From NCBI RefSeq assembly GCF_047948215.1, contig NC_134456.1:68784029-68848028 (forward strand): a stretch of 64,000 bases of DNA, written 5' to 3'. This document shows, piece by piece, positions 56,295-64,000 of the stretch (positions within the stretch are counted from its first letter, which is position 1; every line of letters starts with the position of its first letter). The notes under the pieces are model-generated. The model was not told where the DNA came from, did no database searches, and was given only the letters and a program-made list of their open reading frames with translations. Source of the DNA: Lycorma delicatula. Its lineage: Eukaryota > Arthropoda > Insecta > Hemiptera > Fulgoridae. Position numbers and translations under genes: made by a program.

Positions 56295-59200
56295 TCACCT
56301 ATTATTGTTTTGACGTATTTACAAACTAATTATTATGAAAAGGTACCATTACTTACGTCAGAAAAGCTCAGTTGTGACAATTTTTAACTTTAGGTTTAAG
56401 TATCTTGATCAGAGTAATAAAAATTTTTCTTTTTCGTAGTAGAGTTACCTAAAAACCTTTTTATGTACTTAATAAAATATTCAATCTTCATTATATTGTT
56501 TTCTCCAACATAAAATTTTAGTTCTCAACAATTCTTTTAAATTGATTTAGATTGATTATTATGATATTCCGGAAGTCACCAGATACTTTGACCAGCTTTT
56601 TTGATTCGTGATTCGGGTCCCGTAGATAGCTGCATACCTGGATAGTGCAATAAGTGTAAATTACCTCTACGTTGACGCATTTACGCAAACGTAAGATAAG
56701 TATGTTGTTCATTAAAACCCAACAGCAGTATGGTGTCTGGGAAACACTATCGAAAATTCGTTAAAAGTATTACTTTTTCCCATATCATTTCTTAATCAAA
56801 GTAAGAGAAATATATACCAATCGAGATTTAAAACTACGGAAAATAGAAGTAAAAAGCTTTTTCAGATTTTTCACAATTTCTCAAGATGTTCATTTCATTT
56901 ACTGCATTTATATCAATAAAATAACCGCAATTCTGGTAAATCTCTCATCGACAGATTAAACTAATCTTTCGTAACAGAAAATAGAGTACCTAACTTTATC
57001 TACGATAGAGAGAACGCACGTTTTATATTATTTAGTTTATTCATATTTTTATCTAATGAAATCGAATAAATTAAAACAAATTTTGCCTGTACTATGACGC
57101 TGTTTTACTGATTTATACGTTAACTCATTAATAACAACGCCTGTTACGTAAACGACTTATCTAAGCAAAGTCGTAATGTTTTGAATTTGTAATTTTATGA
57201 TTTAAATTTAAAGACAATGAAATTTTGTAGTAATTAAATTAAAATGATTTACTCCGTGTTAGAAATTTAATTTAAATGGAAAGCATCGTGCCCGCCTAAG
57301 TATGGATGTAGGGTGTAATATTATGCGGTGCGATAGTTACAGAAGTGAAAAACAGAATATTAATTCGTTTTAAAGGGATTTCATGTAAAAGTTAACGATA
57401 TTAGATATGATTTAATTATGTACGCTCGTTTTATGTCCTAGTACGAGTTATTAACTCGGCAGTTATCAAAATGAGAAATATCGGCATCGCCCTCTTCTAT
57501 AATGAAAATGTAATAGTCTATATAATTAATTTTCGTTATCCACATATGCAGTTACACTTCACTTGTTTGTATGTAATTTTTGAGACTTAAGATGAACACA
57601 TAAATTGATGTAATATATACAAAAAGTACAAAGTCTTAAAAGATGCACTTCCATTAAATTTCTTCATAGTAACCTCTTGATGAATAAATGAGCAGTGATG
57701 TTCTCCATATGATCTGCTTACAGTTCTATAAGCATAGTGAAAATAGGTAGGAAAGTTGTTCACCGACATCTTTAGAAAAATAATCAGTAGAATGAAATGA
57801 AGCCAAGTGTATTATTTATTAAATCTTATATTGTTCTTTGATGTAGTTAATAAATATATTTTTATTGGATGAACATTTGATGAAACTTGTTTGCAGCTGG
57901 AAGTTATAATTGTTCGACAATAAAATGTAATGCAAATGCTAATCAAATGAACACATGTGCTGTTTTTCATCGCTATTTGCTTAAATATATTAAATGTTAA
58001 TATTAAAAACAACTATTATCAAAAATTTTGCTTTTAAAAGTCTGCAAATATAAAATAATATACGGAAAAAAGTTTTGATCATTTTGCAGGATATAGATTT
58101 TTTTTAAATATTTGTTATTAAGAATTTAATAGGTAAATTTTTAATTCATTCTATTCAACATATCTACTCCATTCTTCTTTAAATATAAATTTCCTTAAAA
58201 CTTAAAAATAATTAGATTTACCGTGATGTCTTCGCTGTAATGTTTGCTATTAAACGAACCAGTATCCTGGCAAAATTTAGACTGATCGCTTAATTGAAAT
58301 TTTTACCAAAAATTTCGAAACACTGTAGAATAAAGTTACTTTTTCTATTTTCTTTTAAATTTATTAGTTTTTCATTTGTAATAATGTTAGATAATCGAAA
58401 AAAATTTAAACAGAGTTGTAGCTTGGGTTATGAGGATTATTAATTTAGAAGTTATATATTTTTGTTATTCTGTTTTTCATTGCGGATAAAGTTTTCCTTT
58501 AAGTTTACAGAATTTTTACTTTTTTTAAAAGTTTTTCTAAATACTTAAGAAGTAGTTTAGGTAAGTCCTAAGGTATGAACTTATTTTTTTATGATTGTTT
58601 TATATTCGTACACTACTACTTTTTAAAAAAAAATTTACTTTCAAATGCTCTATAATAAATTATATTTTCATCAACTGTTTTTGCATGATGGATTCCTTCT
58701 GTGAACTTTTTAATTGTACAAATAGTTTGTTTAGAGATAGTGGAGTGTTTTTAAAAGAGTAAATCTGAATTTATGTGACCGTTTTTATTTTTGTTATAAT
58801 ACAAACAACTAATTTTTTTCTTTTTTAGTAATCTACTATTCGTAATAGTAGTTGTATTATGTAGAGTACTTTGTATACAGCTGATTTTCATTGCATGAGA
58901 TAAAAAATAAATTTTTCATTATGAGCGGTTGCAGGTAGAATCAGTATAAGGATAAAGATTCAGTCGGTTTGTTGAATTATAGCAAACTGTGTATTTCCAA
59001 GTCAACTTGAATATATTCTATATATATGTATATTATGTATGTATGTATGCAGTCTGGTAAGTGAACAAATAGCACATATTATATACATGCTCATATCAAT
59101 AAAACCTTATATTCATTGACCTATCTACGGATATCCGTACTCTTATGGATCTTCTTCCAATTTTACAACTTGTATTCAGTATTCTACTGTTCTCTACCTA

Positions 59201-59520
59201 AAATGTAGAACATAAATATTCCAATGTCGATCATATGTATTGTTATAAAAACAGGTGGTACTATACGTGTTTGGATTCTATATTTTCCTTTTTCTGAATA
59301 ATGTCCGCTATCATATTGTATTTCTATGTTCTTTGAAATAACGTGGTGCGCAAGTATTTTTCTATAATCTCTTCCATAAATTTCCAGCCATCAGTGCCGC
59401 ACTTTATATACCTACCTAAAGAACGTATATATAATCTACGCAGGCTTATTATTTTCTTAAAATATTTTCTAATTAAATTTTCACATTTTGTAAAGTTGTT
59501 TTTATATTCCTTATTATATT
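56295..59520. other. AT-rich non-coding stretch
   Basis: Nothing recognised. Short frames (56518-56712, 57587-57769, 57812-58012, all minus) have no domains. A small palindrome, CTACTATTCGTAATAGTAG, lies near 58832-58850. Confidence 0.5.
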
Positions 59521-59522
59521 CT

Positions 59523-59534
59523 ACATATATACAG

Positions 59535-59566
<32 letters not shown>

Positions 59567-59571
59567 TATAC
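59523..59571. repeat. (TA)n-rich microsatellite
   Basis: Interrupted TA repeats, the longest uninterrupted piece at about 59549-59570. Confidence 0.9.
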
Positions 59572-59576
59572 TAAAA

Positions 59577-59797
59577 GACTATTGTTTGTTGTAGTCAAAT
59601 AAATTGAAATTTATGTAAAAATATCCCTACAAGTAAAAGAATAATTGCTGCAGTTAGCTTATTTAGATATCTTTTCGAAATTCACTAAAATAAAAAAAGT
59701 GACAAAATCAAAATGACATAACATATTTGTGTCATTCATATGTCATGTATGTCATAAATGACATATATATTTAGTGAATTTCGAATAAACAATAGTC
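59577..59797. repeat. Small nested palindromic element with TGACATA motifs
   Basis: TTCGAAATTCACTAAA (59674-59689) is the exact reverse complement of 59770-59785, and GACTATTGTTT (59577-59587) is the exact reverse complement of 59787-59797. Between the inner arms, ATGACAT and ATGTCAT alternate at least five times. Outer and inner arms are adjacent on the right but 86 bp apart on the left. No coding potential; resembles a decayed small MITE. Confidence 0.75.
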
Positions 59798-59799
59798 AT

Positions 59800-61340
59800 T
59801 TGGTCGTCATTTTGAATAAAGTCTCTGTGTATTTTTTTTTATTCTTTGATTTTTAAGTATTTAATTTCAAATAAATTTTGATAATTATTTATTCTTAAGG
59901 AAGAAGTTATCTTTTTTCTTTGTAATAATAAATCGTGTAAGGTATGAGTAAGAACAGTGATAATAATTATTTGTATACATCTATTGCATACTTTCCTTCG
60001 CCCTTCTCATACGAGTATTTCGTTGTCTTAAAATCGTATTCTGTCTTCGTCAAACATTTCTGATACCTTTGCCAAAACTTATAACCACGGCCTAGAAACT
60101 CAGGGTCATATGAAACCAAAAATCTGTCGTAAAATTTGAGATTTAAAATTTAAAGGGTGAATAAGAAATAGCAAAATAAACGGACAGCAGATTCATATGC
60201 TGGCGAAAACACTAACCTCTTAAAAAGATTAAAGTAAACAAACGGAACTGTTTGTTATCAACAAAATTTTAATTTCCCATGATATATTAAATGTATCTGT
60301 CGAAAAACATGAAATAAAAAAATGTTTAGGCGTTAAATAGTAAAATAAAATTAATTTACTGACGTAGGGTAGTATTTTTATTCGTCTAAATCTTCTATGA
60401 ACTTTTTATTGAAATAATAGCAGATAAAGGAATTAAACTATTAATTGAATCAAGATGCATATTTCATTACAAAATAATGTAACATTCTTATATTTTTACG
60501 GGATTTAAGTAAGATTTTGTAATATTTGTTTTGTTCATACAACTAAAGGTTATATTTCTCATAGATAATTAACATTACCTGTTTTAGAATTATGTTTATT
60601 ATATATTTATTATGAATTATTATTATTATATTATTATGGTCTTAAAATTATTTAGTTTACAAATGTTATACTACTGAATTATTATACAGTAAAGTATTTT
60701 TCGCCAAACAAAAATAAAATTTTTGGTGGTTGGTTTAGCAATACTGCTTTTATGTAACCATAAAATACAAAGCCGTAAAACATATTTGAGTAAAAATAAA
60801 ACTATAAAAGTTTATTATTCTGGAATCAAGAGCATTGCCTAAAAACGACAAATTAGTCGTACCCTTTTACTCAATTATCCGTTCAATCAGCTTATAAGTT
60901 TAGTATGTTATCCAATAAAAACAAAGTTGCTTTGTGCTGGAGTACGGACATCAATTATAGAAGTGCTTTTACGATTGGTCAGCTAACTTTTCAACGTAAC
61001 TAGTTCATTGATTTAGTTAAACTTTTTTTCGTTACTTAATTTACATAAAAGGAGAAAATGTGTTCTGTCGGCTTAAATCATCCGATGAAATTTTGCATAA
61101 CTATTCAATAAACGTTATGATAAAATACAAAGATAAGAAGGATGATGTAAGGATGCGTAAGGATAAGAAACTATTCACATTATTAAACGAAAATAAGTAT
61201 AACAAATTATTTGTGATTCAAATTTTTTGAAAATTATTCCTACACTAATAATATCGTTTAATCAAACTGCTTTTATAATCACTAATGGATATTTTGTTCT
61301 AAATTTAAATTCACTCATTAATCTTTATCCGACTACGTAG
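59800..61340. other. AT-rich non-coding stretch
   Basis: Nothing recognised beyond A/T and ATT low-complexity sequence near 60600-60640. Confidence 0.5.
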
Positions 61341-61344
61341 ATAG

Positions 61345-62290
61345 AAGTTGTGGTAATGTGTTTAACTGTTATGTATATTTCTTCCCTTCTGTAGCTTCAC
61401 AGATTTAACCAATTACAACAAACCTTTGGGTAGAAACATGTCTTTGGCCTAGGTGTAACACAGGCTGTCTTACATTGCCTTAACCAAAAAGGAGGGCGTT
61501 ACACGGGGGGACAGATTAAAAAAATGTTGCTGTTTTCACATTTTAAAAAAGTTTAATGTTATTTTCATAAAAAAAACAAAAGAAACACCTTTTGCCTCTT
61601 GTAATTTTTTCAAAGAATTCATCGTTCTCGAAATAAAAGCTAAAAATATGCTCAACGAAAGGAAGCAGAGATGTATTCCGGCTAGCACATACATGCGTTA
61701 TTTCAAATTTTAATGGATTGAAGCCGCGAATGCATCGCGGCTAACGCCTGCCCGCCTGCGCGCTGTATGTTACCGGTCTGCGTTACACTGCATCGCTGTT
61801 AGCATTCAAATTTTTATTTAAATAGCACAACGTTTATAAAAAACAAAAAACCGACTATTAATTGTACACATCTACCTAGAATAATTATGAAAAACAAACA
61901 AAAAATAGTTAAACAAGTTTCTCTTTCTTTTCTTACAGGAATTTTTTCAGGATGTAGTGTGTTAGAGATGTGAAATTTAATGATACTTCTACATTTTATG
62001 TTGTATCCGGGTGCCTGATATTCTTAACAAAGTGGAGGCCATTAAATTCACCAACTCATATAGCCTACACAGGCACCCGACTACGACATAAAATCTAGAA
62101 GTAATATTAAATCTCACATCTCTGAATAATTTACTGTATCCTGAGAAAATGCCTGTAAGAAAACAAAGAGAAACTATTTAATTATTTTTTGTTCGTTTTT
62201 CATAATCATTTTAGTTAAGTGTGCACATTTAGTAGTGGGATTCTTTGGTTTTAATAATTATTTTATTAAAATTTGTCTTTCTAGCTTTTT
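61345..62290. repeat. Family C foldback repeat, copy 2 (uninterrupted)
   Basis: The left part matches copy 1 at 12886 onwards. Inverted arms run about 61835-62030 and 62078-62275: TTGTACACATCTACCTAGAA, GAGATGTGAAATTTAAT and CCGGGTGCCTG on the left are mirrored by CAGGCACCCG, ATTAAATCTCACATCTCT and GTGCACATTT on the right. The short centre (62031-62077) includes AAAGTGGAGGCC and CATATAGCCTACAC, the empty site corresponding to the insertion of element D in copy 1. The left shoulder holds a GC-richer block with GCATCGCGGCTAACGCC. No coding capacity. Confidence 0.85.
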
Positions 62291-62299
62291 CTACCTCCT

Positions 62300-64000
62300 T
62301 ACAAAAAAAAACACATAATTAAGATATTTTTATATTTCTTTTAAATGGATTCATAAAAAACCCCTCTTGAAGTGCGCTGCAACGACGAATCTCAGTGGGT
62401 TTAAAGAAATTAGTTTCTATTCTTTTGCTAACTTTTCTTACGAGGTCTGTTAAATTGGTATATCAGTCTGTACAGGGTCATCGAAGTAGTTGTTTTATTT
62501 CGTTAATATTTATAAAACAAACGATAAACTTTTATTTTGCAGTAACTTTGCCATTAATCATTTATTTGGATATTTGGGGTAATCGTTTTTAAAAATTCAA
62601 TTTATGCATTTTTAGAATTCCGTAAGCCTATTATTTAAACCGTAGTTAATCTATAATCGATAAATTGATGGACAGTCGTCTTTTTTAATTTATCTAAAAC
62701 GTCACAACATTTTTGGAAGGTATTTAAAAAAAGAAAGATACGACTAAGTGAAAACAGAATGACTCTTGAAATCTATTGAAGAGCGGTGTTTCCTATGAAA
62801 GTAATGGCAGTAAATTGATAGGCCGAATTGTGTAGAAACGATAATAAATTAACAGTTTATATGGAAGGGAGTACAATAGAGAGAATGTGATTGTTTAACG
62901 GGAAGGCATAGAATCATAATGAGCTTCTCATTTATCACACGGAAGAGGGATCAGAATCCAGGGTTTTTACAAGTATATGTGAATGGTATCGACTAGTGAC
63001 AACCCATTTATCACAGTTCACGGATTTATGGCCCTGCCCGGAAATTATATCCAGACCCGATCTAATTACATTCCTTCTTGATCGTTGTACTAAAACCTGG
63101 TGCGCAGTCCACACCTTCGCATCACCACTAAAAAACGTTGAATGTTAAAAAATTTGTTATCCATCGTTTATATTTTTTTTCCCCCTACTTTACTTTTTCG
63201 TCATTTATAAAATTTTTGTTGTTATTATTATTATTGTACTCCTTTGTTAATGTTTTTAGTGAAAATAAAAGAAAAATCTATGAATAAATTATTGTTTTAT
63301 TTATATTATCAGTACCTTTCAGAATTTAATTTTTTTTTTAATCTTAATTTAGTTTATTGATTTAAGTTAAAAGTGTAAATATATGTGTAATTTTTAGTTT
63401 TTAAATTTTTAATAATTGTTGTTATTACTAAAATGTAACTGGCAATTAACCTTTAAATCCAATTCTGGCTATAACAATAATAATTTGTTAGCAGTAGAAT
63501 TTAGTTCAAAAAGGTCTAACTAGGAAACCCTATTATCAGTTAAAAAGACAGTTGATTAGGGATCTAAAAGAGTCTAATAAATAAATACGATTACGTAACC
63601 TTCGATATTCTTCTTCGATATTCTTTTACGTAACCTTCTGTATCCTTCGATATTTTATAAATATGTGCATTAACTGCCGTCATCGTGTTGGGTAGGCAAC
63701 CTGACGAGTGAAAAATCGTTCACATAAATAACATAATTGTTTTCAATGCTTATAGTCTAATTTTCACGGGTTTTGGTGTTGTGTTTTTTACGTATATTAA
63801 TAAACTATTTTTTTTTTTTTTAATAATGAACCTGTTACTTTTTAACTTTCCTAAAAATTTAATGTTAATATTTTAAATGTATTATATTAAAGGTAAAATT
63901 ATGTTTTTCTTTTATCTACACATTGCACTTCGCTAAACTTATACCAATCTCGCTATTCTGCTTTATTGTGGGGTAGACTATTAGAATTAAATTTATGTAA
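62300..64000. other. AT-rich stretch with a less AT-rich patch
   Basis: About 62880-63130 is less AT-rich (GGCCCTGCCCGGAAATTATA, CCTGGTGCGCAGTCCACACC) without a reading frame or tRNA-like boxes; possibly an old repeat. A short imperfect tandem of TACGTAACCTTC / TTCGATATTC units lies at 63591-63655. The 65-codon frame at 62395-62592 has no recognisable domain. Confidence 0.45.

Overview
This window looks like nuclear DNA of an insect-like animal. It is strongly AT-rich, has long dinucleotide microsatellites and no compact gene arrangement, and holds many decayed transposable elements: Tc1/mariner, LINE, Penelope-like, tRNA-derived SINE and MITE-like families. The repeat content suggests a large-genome arthropod, perhaps a hemipteran. 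That assignment is an inference from the general look of the repeats, not a database match. I see no complete host protein-coding gene, and most of the window reads as intergenic or long-intron DNA. The only host-exon candidate is at about 27.73-27.82 kb on the + strand: acceptor, short leader, a 19-codon signal-peptide-like start and a strong phase-1 donor.

Left third (1-22.7 kb): microsatellites; a tRNA-derived SINE fragment (about 4.2 kb); a complete 305-bp SINE with a 13-bp target duplication (7.6-7.9 kb); a roughly 1.1-kb foldback (8.3-9.4 kb); the first copy of a 0.65-0.72-kb repeat (family A, 11.2 kb); a foldback repeat (family C, 12.9-14.85 kb) whose centre is interrupted by a 986-bp element (D) with an 8-bp near-perfect target duplication, oppositely oriented GTCCA arrays and a relic reading frame; a LINE 3' end with repeated hairpins (16 kb); and two inverted copies of family B (19.0 and 22.2 kb).

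Middle (22.7-42 kb): a solitary LINE 3' hairpin; a hammerhead-like Penelope tail (26.0 kb); the exon candidate (27.7 kb); a poly(A)-tailed retroposon fragment (28.9-29.2 kb); a dead 1.3-kb mariner (32-33.3 kb); and four family A copies in alternating orientation (34.9-41.2 kb).

Right third (42-64 kb): a Penelope-like RT remnant followed by a decayed hammerhead ribozyme (43.5-44.8 kb); a SINE with a 9-bp target duplication (45.35-45.5 kb) beside the sixth family A copy; a 1.19-kb Tc1/mariner-like element with 35-bp inverted repeats and TA duplications (46.3-47.5 kb); a Penelope terminal fragment with a hammerhead that folds completely on paper (48.5 kb); a 240-bp compound microsatellite (50.4-50.65 kb); a Jockey-like RT fragment (53 kb); a 5'-truncated LINE with a target duplication, one nonsense codon and one frameshift (55.0-56.3 kb); a small nested palindrome (59.6-59.8 kb); and the second family C copy (61.3-62.3 kb). 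The best leads are the set of Penelope-associated hammerheads at different stages of decay, and the C/D nesting, which gives a relative date and exact ends for element D.
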